In this document: piece by piece, positions 5,485-14,207 of the stretch
Layout: each line of letters opens with the position of its first letter
Position numbering within the stretch: the first letter of the stretch is position 1
Source of the DNA: a virus
Length of the DNA: 22,699 nucleotides
Direction: 5' to 3' (one strand)
IMG/VR virus record: IMGVR_UViG_3300007735_000496
Coordinates: 1-22,699 of that record
The notes under the pieces: model-generated
Told to the model about the DNA's origin: nothing
Seen by the model: only the letters and a program-made list of their open reading frames with translations
Databases searched by the model: none
Translations under genes and position numbers: made by a program

Positions 5485-8085
5485 TTAGCTCACGTTTCCA
5501 TTGACGACGCAGACCGTGCCGCTGATGAACAGGATCGTTGCGACGCCGCGTGTTGCCAAAGTGATGGTTGCTTTGTCGGTGTTGGTGCCGCCGATATAAG
5601 CCGTCGTAATCGTCATCGTCAGCGTCACGTTGCCCGTGGTGTTGTTAAATACTGAGACCACATCCCCGGTTGCGAAAGTTGCATCCGGTACGGTGATGCT
5701 GCCGCCTGAGCCGACGCCAATGAACCTACCGACATCCGTTGTTGCGAGCGTATAAGAACCCGTCTTGTCCGATCCTGACTGCGGGATGGCGCGGATGTTG
5801 CCGTATTGATCGCTTATTTTGCCGCTGGAGTCAATAGCAAAACGGTCTGTACCGCCGGTCACATCACGGATGAGGTAGCTTCCGTCGGCCGAGCGCATTG
5901 AATATGTTCTGGTGGGACTGCCCGCGTTGTCAGTAAGTCGCAGCGTCGGGTCATTTCCCGTCAAGTCCAACAGCGAAGCAGGCGACGCAGTACCAATACC
6001 GACGTTGCCGGAGGAGTCAATAATTGCCCGCAGCGTATTATTGGTTGAAAAGCCAATCGGGTGAGTGCTAACTGTAATTAAATTTAAACTGTTGTTACCC
6101 GCATAAGATCCTTGTGCAGACCCGTTGCGGTAAATACCGGCGTTTGCATCGCGAAGTTGGATGGTGCTGTACCCGTCAGTTGCGGTGTTGGTAATTCGCA
6201 ACGCAAGGTTATTCGCGGCTGCGGTTCCGTAAATTTCTGTCTTTGTAGCAGGCGACGCAGTACCAATCCCGACGTTACCGGAGGAGTCAACGGTCATGCG
6301 GGTCGTATTATTTGTCCCAATATTTAGACCATACGCTCCCGTAACTAAAATGTTTCCGGTGCCTGCGGAATTATAAAAATAGAAGTTTGTGTTTGTGCCG
6401 CCGCTGTCTTTTACTAACGCATTGAATCCAGTTTGACCAGATGTTGCGGCATTTCCAATGACTCTTGCATAATAAAAATTGTCTGAATAAAAATCCGCTG
6501 GATTTGTTGCAGATGACCGCACATCTATTTTTGCATTGGCCGACGCAGTACCAATCCCGAGGTTTCCCGACGTATCCAGCCGCATACGCTCGCTGCCGCC
6601 GGTATAGAAGGTCATCGGCAGGTAGGTGCCGGTGCCGCGAATAGCAGACTGAATTAACGCTTCCGTTGCGTTTGTGCCAGCCAAAAGCAAAGACGAGTTT
6701 GTTGGATCGCTGTTGTTGTAACAGTTGATGTTTGAGGCGGTGCCAGTTCCGTTTGGCAGCGAAGAAATTGACGTTGCGCTATTGGCCGTGCTTGTCTGGA
6801 AAGCCAGCCGATTGCTAAATGTCGCATTGGTCATATCGCCCGTGATGCGCTGGGCGGTGGACGAGAAGGTGAGGTTGCCGGAGGCGTCCAAAGTCATTTT
6901 CGTTGAATAATTGATGCCAAAATTCAACGGAATTGCGCCCACGGTGTAAAGATTTAATTCTGTGCCGCCAGAGTAAAGGCCACCTCTTGATGCGCCTCCT
7001 GTTCCCATTTCAAAGCGCGAAGTGCTAGAACCGTTTAGCGTTAAAACTTTGCTTGCTGAGTCAAAAGCCGACGTCGTGCCGATGCCGAGGTTGCCGGAGG
7101 CGTCAAATCTTGCAGTCTCCGTGCCAGCGCCAGAACCGCGCCAAAATACTATGCTTCCTGCGCCAGAATCGCTGTTCCAAATGTTTAAGTTTTGAGAGTT
7201 GTCAAGGTCTACGATTGCAAATCTGCCTGTGCTTGAATTATCCAAGCGAATTGACGAACCCGTTGTTGCGGCAAATACGCCTGATCCGCTTATCGTAAGT
7301 TTTCTTGTCGGACTCGCCGTGCCAATGCCAAGGTTGGTGCCGTCAAATACCAGCGCACTCCCGCTCGTCGCCACCTTGGAGCCGTTCAGGTACAGGACGC
7401 CGTTGGCGGTGCCGCCGGAGAGGGTGGGGTTAGCCGTAAAGGTGGCTGCGCCGGTGACCGCAAAGACACCGCCGACCGACAGGGCCGAGGTGATCGACAC
7501 GTTGGCCTGAAAGCCCGCGTTGCCGGTGACCGTCAGCGTGCCGTTGATCGTTGTGTTACCGAACGAGTTGGCGGCGTTAATCATCTGGAAGCGCGTGCCG
7601 TCGTAAATCACGACGACCACTTCACCCGAGTTGATGTCGCCAGCGGCAAGGGCGCTGCTACCGTCGCGGGTGATGCTCTTGGCACCGAGGCTGTCGATGT
7701 TCAGCGTCACCGCGCCTGTGTTGGCTGCGTTAGCGACAAAGTAAAACAACTGCCCCGCTGCATAAGCGGTCAACTGCGGCGACATGGAGCCCGTGATCGT
7801 GTCCGTGCCTGTCACCGTGATGAGTTTGGCGACGGTGGACTGCACCTGCCCCAAATTCGCGGCATCCGCTGCGGCAGTACCCGACCCCAGCCCCGTGATT
7901 TTGTTAGACCCAAAGGGGATGTTGTTGGTGATCGTCGTCTGACCGTCTTTGGTAATCGCCGTGGAAAGACCCGTTGCAAGGTCAGAGGTCAAGGCGTTAA
8001 AGACCGTGGCCGAAATGACGGTGTTAGCGACGACAGGCTGGCCTGCCGAGTTGATTAAGAACGTTCCCGAGCCATTATACGACAT
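5485..8085 (-). CDS. Tail fibre protein
   Basis: This 866-aa beta-rich protein is the main tail fibre candidate. Residues 1-170 form a virion-attachment-like region with the SNKITGLGSGTAAADAANL motif (about 60-78) and a GQLFYFVANAANTGAVTLNID strand (key GQLFYF, about 111-116). The shaft carries a recurring (N/V)LGIGTASP-type motif at about residues 252, 335, 510, 603 and 695, each followed by a short beta segment. This is a typical trimeric fibre-shaft repeat. The C-terminal part (about 760-866) has a GSYTLATTDVGRF segment and a final run of beta strands ending VVNGNVS. I see no peptidase S74 chaperone domain. The start follows a GAGG-TATAGGTAA leader 30 nt after the upstream stop. Together with the glycine-rich adhesin it should mediate host recognition. 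Confidence 0.9.
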   Translation of the reverse strand: MSYNGSGTFLINSAGQPVVANTVISATVFNALTSDLATGLSTAITKDGQTTITNNIPFGSNKITGLGSGTAAADAANLGQVQSTVAKLITVTGTDTITGSMSPQLTAYAAGQLFYFVANAANTGAVTLNIDSLGAKSITRDGSSALAAGDINSGEVVVVIYDGTRFQMINAANSFGNTTINGTLTVTGNAGFQANVSITSALSVGGVFAVTGAATFTANPTLSGGTANGVLYLNGSKVATSGSALVFDGTNLGIGTASPTRKLTISGSGVFAATTGSSIRLDNSSTGRFAIVDLDNSQNLNIWNSDSGAGSIVFWRGSGAGTETARFDASGNLGIGTTSAFDSASKVLTLNGSSTSRFEMGTGGASRGGLYSGGTELNLYTVGAIPLNFGINYSTKMTLDASGNLTFSSTAQRITGDMTNATFSNRLAFQTSTANSATSISSLPNGTGTASNINCYNNSDPTNSSLLLAGTNATEALIQSAIRGTGTYLPMTFYTGGSERMRLDTSGNLGIGTASANAKIDVRSSATNPADFYSDNFYYARVIGNAATSGQTGFNALVKDSGGTNTNFYFYNSAGTGNILVTGAYGLNIGTNNTTRMTVDSSGNVGIGTASPATKTEIYGTAAANNLALRITNTATDGYSTIQLRDANAGIYRNGSAQGSYAGNNSLNLITVSTHPIGFSTNNTLRAIIDSSGNVGIGTASPASLLDLTGNDPTLRLTDNAGSPTRTYSMRSADGSYLIRDVTGGTDRFAIDSSGKISDQYGNIRAIPQSGSDKTGSYTLATTDVGRFIGVGSGGSITVPDATFATGDVVSVFNNTTGNVTLTMTITTAYIGGTNTDKATITLATRGVATILFISGTVCVVNGNVS
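5977..6020. repeat. 44-nt fibre-shaft repeat, copy 1
   Basis: This 44-nt stretch matches 6247-6290 with two mismatches by hand count. A partial third copy is at about 6541-6577. It encodes the NVGIGTASPA motif of the tail-fibre shaft. Confidence 0.85.
6247..6290. repeat. 44-nt fibre-shaft repeat, copy 2
   Basis: Second copy of the fibre repeat at 5977-6020, in the same orientation and 270 nt (90 codons) apart, so exchange between copies would preserve the reading frame. Confidence 0.85.
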
Positions 8086-8115
8086 TTACCTATACCTCGG
8101 TGATGGCATAAATCG

Positions 8116-9792
8116 TTAAAATTGATTCGTTGTTGCAAACGGATATGGCCGCGTTTCTTCGCCATATGCGCCTGCGCTTGCGCGTAATGCAGCAACTAAT
8201 GCTGCGCGTTCTTCAGGCGACAATTTGCGTTTGAATTTTTCTTCAAACTCTTGGATTGCGCGTTGTCCTTTTGTTCCACCCAACATCAATTGCCGAGCAA
8301 GCCGTGATGCAGGGCTTTGTCCATAAAGTGGATACGTTGCAACGCCTGCAACTGTCCCGGCAATTTGCCCCGGAAGTTGTCGTCCCGTCATGGGCTGCTG
8401 TGTTGGAAACACCTCTGCTGATGCTTGCGAAATATCGCGCATCCGACCGCCGCCGCCTGCATACTGGCCTTTACTTCCTGCGCTTTCTTTTACTGCTGTA
8501 GAAAACTGAGCGGGAGTAAATGCATCAGGCTTATCTTTTGATTTGTCAATGGCGTTTTGCAACACTTTGAAGTTGCCGTATTTGGCATCAACATCGCGCA
8601 ATGCTTGCATTACGTCTGGCGGCAACTGCGACTCAAGAATTTCTGTTGCTTTTTGCTCGGCAGACTTAAACAATTGTTCGGCGTCAGGGTAATTTTTATT
8701 GCCAGCAAACTCCCGTGCCTTTGCGCGGATGTTTGAACGGATAGTAAGCAAATCTTCGCTGTCTAATTGACGCCCTTTAATACGGTCTAATTCGTTATCA
8801 ATATAAGTTTGCACATATTGCCGAGATTTTCTGTCTGCTGCGGCTTGACGCGGTACCGCCATTGCTTGCGAAAGCGGCACATCACCGCCCTGAACGCGAA
8901 CTAACGCAGGGCGCAGCGGGAAACCTTTGAATTGCCCATATGATTGCGTGTAGGCATCTTCAAGGTCGTTATACATTTCGCGTACATCGTCTTTAACGGG
9001 CAACTTGTACCCCGGCGGTGCGGCCTCTTGTGCAATCAAACCTTGGGTTTCGCGCCATCCTTGCTGACGCGCTTTTGTAACGCGTGTTCCTAAAAACGGA
9101 AGCCCCATAATGGACTCTTCAAGCATGGCCCAATTGCTTTCTGGTTTAACTTGCCCCGGGGTTAACGTGACCCCGCGACGACCCAAATCCGCAGCGCCTT
9201 CAGCAGCCTCCATGCCACGGGTTAGGCCACGATACACACCGCCTGTAGCCGGAACCGCGAGCGCGGTCGCGCCCCCAAACGCAGCCCCTGTGCGGCGGTC
9301 GCCGGGGCCAGCCGTGATTGCGCCTGACAAACCGCCCTCTGCCATTCCGCGAACAAAAGGGCCGCCATAGCCCATCAAACGACCGCCTGCACTAACCGTG
9401 CTGCCAAATGGCCCCGTCACAGGAGTCAAAGCGCCCGTTTCGCCAACAAAACCACCAATTTTGCCTGCCGTGTTCTGCATAAACGGCTCATTGGCACGCA
9501 ACCTTTCTTGTGCCGCTTCAGTTGGCACTATGCCGGTCATTTCGCCAATGTTGGTTAGCACGTTTTCAGCGCCAGCGCCCGTCCCCATGATGAACCGCTC
9601 TAACGCACTTGCAGGACGCATTCCGCGTTGCGGATCGTTAATCATCATCGTTGGGCCACGGCCCGTTATGTTGTACGGAGCCTTTGGATGCGTCATTGCT
9701 GACGCAATAGATTGTTGCTGTGTAACGGCCATTTGCTCAGCAGCAAAACGACGCTTGAATCGCTCTTCTTCTTCAGGCGTGTAATCGTCCAT
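8116..9792 (-). CDS. Internal virion / DNA-ejection-type protein C
   Basis: This 558-aa protein starts MDDYTPEEEERFKRRFAAEQ at an ATG with an ideal GGAGG site 6 nt upstream and a TAATG overlap with the previous gene. A start nine codons upstream is less likely. The N-terminus is charged and helical. A long Gly/Ala-rich hydrophobic stretch (about residues 90-190, with GAITAGPGDRRTGAAFGGATA) could insert in a membrane. A helical middle (about 255-430) has Tyr- and Arg-rich segments such as MYNDLEDAYTQSYGQF. The C-terminus has FKRKLSPEERAALVAALRAS. This layout and the position between nozzle and fibre genes fit podovirus proteins packed in the head and released with DNA into the host envelope. 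No enzymatic motif is apparent. It is not assigned to a named family. Confidence 0.72.
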   Translation of the reverse strand: MDDYTPEEEERFKRRFAAEQMAVTQQQSIASAMTHPKAPYNITGRGPTMMINDPQRGMRPASALERFIMGTGAGAENVLTNIGEMTGIVPTEAAQERLRANEPFMQNTAGKIGGFVGETGALTPVTGPFGSTVSAGGRLMGYGGPFVRGMAEGGLSGAITAGPGDRRTGAAFGGATALAVPATGGVYRGLTRGMEAAEGAADLGRRGVTLTPGQVKPESNWAMLEESIMGLPFLGTRVTKARQQGWRETQGLIAQEAAPPGYKLPVKDDVREMYNDLEDAYTQSYGQFKGFPLRPALVRVQGGDVPLSQAMAVPRQAAADRKSRQYVQTYIDNELDRIKGRQLDSEDLLTIRSNIRAKAREFAGNKNYPDAEQLFKSAEQKATEILESQLPPDVMQALRDVDAKYGNFKVLQNAIDKSKDKPDAFTPAQFSTAVKESAGSKGQYAGGGGRMRDISQASAEVFPTQQPMTGRQLPGQIAGTVAGVATYPLYGQSPASRLARQLMLGGTKGQRAIQEFEEKFKRKLSPEERAALVAALRASAGAYGEETRPYPFATTNQF

Positions 9793-11069
9793 TAGCCGCC
9801 TCCTTGACGACGTTTCCACCTTTGATAACGTATTTCTTCATCATCAAATTTTTTATATGGAATTCTTGAATCTTTGTAAGTTGATTTGTAATCGTCAATT
9901 AACGAATCGTATTCATCAATTACGTCAAGTTGTTTATTGCGAATGATGTTTCCAATTGCAATGCGCGCTTGTGGGCTGTTAACAATTTGCGGAAACATTC
10001 TTTCCAAGATTGCCGTTTCTTCTTTTGTAAACCCGCGAGCGCCACCAAGTGCGGCTTGAGTTGACAAAACAAGATTGCTTGCTTCTGCTTGAAATTGCTC
10101 CGTATTCGCTAAAACCTCTGGGGCCACTTTTAATCCTAACCCGCTTAAAAACTGAGAAGCCCCGACCGCTGTTGGCGCAAGAGAGCCAACATAAGTGCCT
10201 TTTGCAGTCAAACGATCCAAGTTGTTAACTGATCTAATGATATTTGCAGCCGCTTGCGCTTTTGGACGCATATTGCCAAGGTCTTGAATAAAGACTTTTT
10301 GCGCTTCTACATCGCCCTTTGAACCAAGGTCAATACTAACTGGCGGCGACTTTTGACCTGCTTTCCATTGCTCAAAGGTTTTGGTAGGACGGCCAGCAGC
10401 GGATTCTTGCTGAACGTAATACTGATAACTTTGCACATCGCTTGGCAATTCTGCGGGCTTTGGCGCAGCCGTAACCGGCTTTCCACCCATCGTTACAGGC
10501 GTTGCTACGTCACCCGTTACGTTGAGCAGTTGGTTGCCAAATTCAGTTGTAGTCGTTTTTGGTTCTTGAGCCGCTAAAAATTGCGCCAGTTGTCGCGCCA
10601 TTGGCGTACCGCGCACCATTGTCTGCGTCAACAAGTCACGGCGTTCTTGTGCCGTCGGCATTACGGCTTCCATCATAGGCTGTTGCGCCATCTCTGGCTG
10701 ATACGCACTAGCCACGCCAGTTACATCAACTTCTGGCAATGCGCCGCCCGTGACGCTGCGGGTTTGTGGCGCAAGGCCGTGCAACACCTGCTCTGCACCT
10801 GCAACGTCAGCCTCACGCGCTGCGCGGGCGGCTTCGTCGGCTTGTTCTTCGGCTTTGCGTGCGCCATACGATTTCAATACTTTTGCCAAACCGCCAGCAA
10901 TAGATGGCATGGCGCGAAAGCCTTGAAACGTGTATTCCTGATCTGGCACTTCAGCCTGTTGGCGCAACATTTCTGCCAATTGTTGTTGGCGTTGCGCTCG
11001 CAGCATTGCTTCCTCATATGCTGTCGGTGCGCGAAAAGTTGGAACGTAACGAGGTTTATTCTGCGCCAT
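9792..11069 (-). CDS. Internal virion / DNA-ejection-type protein B
   Basis: This 425-aa protein starts MAQNKPRYVPTFRAPTAYEE. The ATG at 11069 has GGAG 8 nt upstream; a TTG two codons earlier is not needed. The first 100 residues are helical and rich in Gln, Arg, Ala and Glu. A Pro/Thr-rich middle (about 100-240) includes SYQYYVQQESAAGRPTKTFE (about 215-235), a motif seen in other podovirus virion proteins. The C-terminal half is helical, with LSTQAALGGARGFTKEETA and IVNSPQARIAIGNIIRNKQ, and ends basic (YQRWKRRQGGG). It overlaps the upstream 131-aa gene by 14 nt and the downstream gene by 1 nt. A virion ejection role is inferred from context and composition. I do not recognise a catalytic site. 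Confidence 0.72.
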   Translation of the reverse strand: MAQNKPRYVPTFRAPTAYEEAMLRAQRQQQLAEMLRQQAEVPDQEYTFQGFRAMPSIAGGLAKVLKSYGARKAEEQADEAARAAREADVAGAEQVLHGLAPQTRSVTGGALPEVDVTGVASAYQPEMAQQPMMEAVMPTAQERRDLLTQTMVRGTPMARQLAQFLAAQEPKTTTTEFGNQLLNVTGDVATPVTMGGKPVTAAPKPAELPSDVQSYQYYVQQESAAGRPTKTFEQWKAGQKSPPVSIDLGSKGDVEAQKVFIQDLGNMRPKAQAAANIIRSVNNLDRLTAKGTYVGSLAPTAVGASQFLSGLGLKVAPEVLANTEQFQAEASNLVLSTQAALGGARGFTKEETAILERMFPQIVNSPQARIAIGNIIRNKQLDVIDEYDSLIDDYKSTYKDSRIPYKKFDDEEIRYQRWKRRQGGG

Positions 11070-11451
11070 CGTCAAAATCTCCTCTGTACCGACCGCCCTG
11101 CGGGGTCGTCATACCGGGCGAGGACACGCGGGGACGCGACTGCATACCGATCTGCGGTGATCGCACGGGGGGCGGCCCCATTTGTCGCATCGGCGCTGAA
11201 CCGTAACGTCCCGGTGCGCCCATCATGCCCGCTGTGCCGGGTTGTGCGGTCATCTGGGGGCCGTTGAAGTTCATGGCCTGTGGGGCAACGCCCGTCGCGG
11301 TGTTTGGCGTAGCGCCGCTGTACGCGAGGCTAGGGCGCATGACGGGCATACCGTCACGCTGGCCCGGTGGGGCGTTGATAGAACGGTTGCGCTCCTGCAT
11401 GGCGAGCATCTGTGCCATGCGCTGCGGTCTGTCGGGTGTAAATCCGTTCAT
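11056..11451 (-). CDS. Small disordered Pro/Met/Gly-rich virion-region protein
   Basis: This 131-aa protein is low in complexity and probably disordered. It is very rich in Pro, Met, Gly, Gln and Arg, with repeated PxM, GPP and RPR patterns, and its C-terminus is acidic (DFDDGAE). It begins 4 nt after the stop of the 781-aa gene with no clear ribosome binding site, so it probably depends on coupled translation. It overlaps the next gene by 14 nt. Such small disordered proteins occur between ejection-protein genes in podovirus clusters; I cannot name a family. It could be a linker, an accessory packed with the ejection proteins, or unrelated. That it is coding is supported by frame continuity within the tightly packed operon. 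Confidence 0.65.
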   Translation of the reverse strand: MNGFTPDRPQRMAQMLAMQERNRSINAPPGQRDGMPVMRPSLAYSGATPNTATGVAPQAMNFNGPQMTAQPGTAGMMGAPGRYGSAPMRQMGPPPVRSPQIGMQSRPRVSSPGMTTPQGGRYRGDFDDGAE

Positions 11452-11455
11452 AACG

Positions 11456-13801
11456 TTATTTTCCGAGTAATGAAGTTAGGAAACCGCCGGTTGGAGCGCC
11501 TGCAATTGCTCCAGCCAACCCAAACAACCCGCCCATGTTGCTTGCGGCCTGATTGGCTTGGATACCGTACCGTTGCATAGCGGCAGCATCTTGTGCCTGA
11601 CCCGCTTGGAATACGGGAGCCGGGGCAACGCTGACGCCGCTGTAGCCTTGGAACTGCGGCACGTTGACCTGACCGCCCGAGAGCAATGCGCTGATCTCGT
11701 TGACCGGGATGCTGCGGATTGCGGCCTGCTGCGCCAGCGCTTGCTGTGCTGCCGTGTTGTAGAACTGCTGCGCGGCAATGTTTTGCTGGAACTGCTGCTG
11801 GTGGGCGGCATTGGCGGCGGCAAGGCGCTGGTAATCCTGCGCGTACATCTGCGCGATGGCTTGGTTGCGTGCGCCCGTGATGTCCATGCCCTGACCGAAT
11901 ATCTGCTGCTGGCGGGCAAGGTTTGCGGCCTGTGCGGCTTGCTGCTGTGCAAAGTTTTGTGCAGCGGCTTGGTTTGCCATCTGCTGCGCCTGCTGGCCCA
12001 TGCCAAACTGCTGCAGCAAGGCTTCGCGGTTAAACTGCTGCCCTGCCATCGCCTGCTGATAGGCTTGCTGCTGCGCTTGGTTGAATGCCTCACGCGAGGC
12101 CAACGCTTGCTGGAAGTTCTGCGCTCCAGCCGCGTTAATGATCTGCTGCAACTGCGCCTGCTGACCAAACTGCTGTCCACCAAGTTGCGCGGCGAGTTCG
12201 GCGGTGCCTTGGGCCTGCCCGAAACGCTGTGCCTGTGCGGCACGCTGCGCTTCCTCGGCGGCAAGGGCTGACTGCAGGTTCTGCTGAACCGCTTGATTCT
12301 GCATTTGCTGCGCGGCCTGCGCTTGGGCAAAGTTCTGCGCGATAGCGCGGTTCTGCGCTTCCTGCGCCGCTTGGCCTGTCTGGAACGAGGCCAGTTGCGC
12401 GTCACGGCCAAACTCACCGGCCTGCACCCGTTGCTGGAATGCCTGCTGCTGCGCCTGATTGGCGGCGGCTTGCGTGGCAAGTGCCTGCTGCACGTTCTGA
12501 CCGAGGCCGACGTTGTAAAGACCCGCCTGCTCCATGCCAGCGCCAAAGCCTTGCAGTTGCGCTTGGTTGGCGAACATCGCACGGGCCTGCTGTTCGGCAA
12601 CGCCCTGTTGACGGGCTGCCTGATCCAGACTGATGCCCTGCGCTGCGGCTTGCAACAACAGGTCGTTTTCTTTCTGCGCCTGCGCCTGCATCGCGGCGTT
12701 AAACGCCTCACCGCCCGGTCGCAGACCTTGGTTGACGAGTTGCGTGTATAGCGCCTGACGCTCACCCTGCAACTGTGGCGCAAGGCGCGACATAATCGCC
12801 CGCTGCGCCGTGGTGCCTGCCTGCACAGGGGCGGCAGCAAGTCCTTGTAAGTCAATCTGGCCCTGCAACTGCGGGCCTTGGACAAACTGCTGGGCGTAGC
12901 CAAACTGCCCTTGTCCCGGTGCGGCCTGAACGCCGCCAACACCCGACACGTCTAGCCCTTGAAACTGCACGCCAGCGGGGCCACCGCCTGCGAAGCCAAA
13001 CAACCCTGCGGATGGGCCGCCCTGCGCCATGCCGAACTGGCCTGCGCTGACGCCTTGGCCGACACCGCCCACGCCCGTGTAATCTGCGCCGTATTGCTGC
13101 GGCACGCCGATGTAACTTGCGCCAGCAGGGGTGAAGCCCATTTCGCCTACCGCCGTCTGCGGGCCGCCATACTGGAACGCTGCGAGATTCTGTGCAGCAG
13201 GGCCGCCTCTTGCTTGTTCGCCTGTGCCAATCGGGCCGGGAACGCCGCTTGTAAGTTCATACGGGGCCATTTCCACGCCCGGGCGGGTCGGGATTACGCC
13301 CTCCACCGTATGCACGCCGGGGATGCGGGCCTGACCCGTCTGCAGGTCATAGCGTAGGCCGGGGAGGTTTTCGGGCCGGAATGCTGACGCAATACCAAGC
13401 CCGCCTAACCCTTGTGCGGCACCCGCTGCCGCTTCTGACATATACCGCTGCGCCAACTCCTGCTGGCGTAATGCCGCTTCCGCGTTCGGGTTAATGGTCT
13501 GCCGGACGGTTGGCTGTTCAATGTAGGTCGTGAACTGTTCTTGCGTCGGCTCTGGGCCACCCGATCCCGGGCCAAATTCCGCTTGTCGGTCGTAATACGC
13601 CTGCAGCGCCTTTTGGTAGGCGTCCGTATCAATTTGCGGGGTTCTTGTCCAACTAACAGTCTGCGTTCCCGTAGGACTGTAAATGTTGGGATTGCTCATG
13701 TACGCCGACTGCTTTGCAGCGGCGAGGTTAGCCTCTCCCTGCTTAATGGCTAACGTGGCGTAATCAGGCGCTGGCGGTGGCGCTGGCGATCTTTTGCCCA
13801 T
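11456..13801 (-). CDS. Ala/Gln-rich internal virion / ejection-type protein A
   Basis: This 781-aa protein is the largest predicted ejection-type protein. It has a Pro-rich N-terminus (RSPAPPPAPDYATLA), a helical segment (about residues 90-135) and a Gly/Gln/Pro-rich middle (about 180-320). A long Ala/Gln-dominated helical stretch (about 320-690) follows, built of irregular units like AQNFAQAQAAQQ and QANQAQQQAFQQRVQAGEF. The C-terminal region has IPVNEISALLSGGQVNVPQF, then a hydrophobic Gly/Ala segment (about 755-780) that could enter a membrane. The composition and hydrophobic tail fit proteins ejected from short-tailed phages to help cross the cell envelope. It overlaps the acetyltransferase gene by 38 nt. 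No lytic transglycosylase motif is visible. The long Ala/Gln stretch has strongly biased codon content that creates long spurious frames opposite it. Confidence 0.78.
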   Translation of the reverse strand: MGKRSPAPPPAPDYATLAIKQGEANLAAAKQSAYMSNPNIYSPTGTQTVSWTRTPQIDTDAYQKALQAYYDRQAEFGPGSGGPEPTQEQFTTYIEQPTVRQTINPNAEAALRQQELAQRYMSEAAAGAAQGLGGLGIASAFRPENLPGLRYDLQTGQARIPGVHTVEGVIPTRPGVEMAPYELTSGVPGPIGTGEQARGGPAAQNLAAFQYGGPQTAVGEMGFTPAGASYIGVPQQYGADYTGVGGVGQGVSAGQFGMAQGGPSAGLFGFAGGGPAGVQFQGLDVSGVGGVQAAPGQGQFGYAQQFVQGPQLQGQIDLQGLAAAPVQAGTTAQRAIMSRLAPQLQGERQALYTQLVNQGLRPGGEAFNAAMQAQAQKENDLLLQAAAQGISLDQAARQQGVAEQQARAMFANQAQLQGFGAGMEQAGLYNVGLGQNVQQALATQAAANQAQQQAFQQRVQAGEFGRDAQLASFQTGQAAQEAQNRAIAQNFAQAQAAQQMQNQAVQQNLQSALAAEEAQRAAQAQRFGQAQGTAELAAQLGGQQFGQQAQLQQIINAAGAQNFQQALASREAFNQAQQQAYQQAMAGQQFNREALLQQFGMGQQAQQMANQAAAQNFAQQQAAQAANLARQQQIFGQGMDITGARNQAIAQMYAQDYQRLAAANAAHQQQFQQNIAAQQFYNTAAQQALAQQAAIRSIPVNEISALLSGGQVNVPQFQGYSGVSVAPAPVFQAGQAQDAAAMQRYGIQANQAASNMGGLFGLAGAIAGAPTGGFLTSLLGK

Positions 13802-14207
13802 ACCGAGGCTCCAAGTATCGACACTTATCGGGTGTCTGCGTCATCAAAACAATGTCTCCAGAGTCGTGCGCGGCACCTTTAATCCGCGCTTCTTCCGAAA
13901 ACCCCATCTTGCTGACCAATGCGAGCGCCCGGGTATGGTTGCTGCTAATTGGCCCTATGATCTTATCAACATTTGCGACGTTGTACGCATAGTCATACAC
14001 CGCCGCCATATACGCTGGGGTAACCCGTTCCCACGCTATGTGGCAAACCACGGATCGCCCGTTCCAGTTCTCGTAGACCGTCCCTGCGACGATCTTGCCG
14101 TCACGCTCAAGACCAATCGCGGTTGAGCGGTTAGGGTCAAACGCACCCTCTGTCTGCGCCGTGACCCATGCCCCAACATGGGGGCCGCTTACGATGCGCC
14201 AGCCCAT
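13764..14207 (-). CDS. GNAT-like acetyltransferase
   Basis: This 147-aa protein has the size and layout of a single-domain GCN5-related N-acetyltransferase. It has an N-terminal strand-helix (residues 1-30), a beta hairpin (IGLERDGKIVAGTVYENW, about 31-48), a strand (VVCHIAWERV) and a helix that leads into NHTRALALVSKMGFSEEAR (about 90-108). The Asn...RA...L..K.GF pattern resembles the acetyl-CoA-binding end of GNAT proteins. The glycine-rich Q/RxxGxG/A loop is not clean, so activity is not certain. It overlaps the nozzle-like gene upstream by 19 nt and the 781-aa gene downstream by 38 nt. The ATG at 14207 has no clear RBS, so coupling is likely. Similar GNAT genes occur in the tail region of podophages. 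The substrate is unknown; virion-protein or host-factor acetylation are guesses. Confidence 0.65.
   Translation of the reverse strand: MGWRIVSGPHVGAWVTAQTEGAFDPNRSTAIGLERDGKIVAGTVYENWNGRSVVCHIAWERVTPAYMAAVYDYAYNVANVDKIIGPISSNHTRALALVSKMGFSEEARIKGAAHDSGDIVLMTQTPDKCRYLEPRYGQKIASATASA

Noticed and set aside
11558-12751. Plus-strand ORFs of 152-237 aa opposite the 781-aa gene
   Set aside because: The Leu/Arg/Cys-rich products mirror the GC-rich Gln/Ala codons of the opposite strand. They would run against every other gene and have no recognisable motif.
11476-12942. Long second-frame ORF on the minus strand, rich in Arg and Ser, inside the 781-aa gene
   Set aside because: It is a frame shadow produced by the Ala/Gln-rich composition. 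It has no RBS, and its product looks like random basic sequence.
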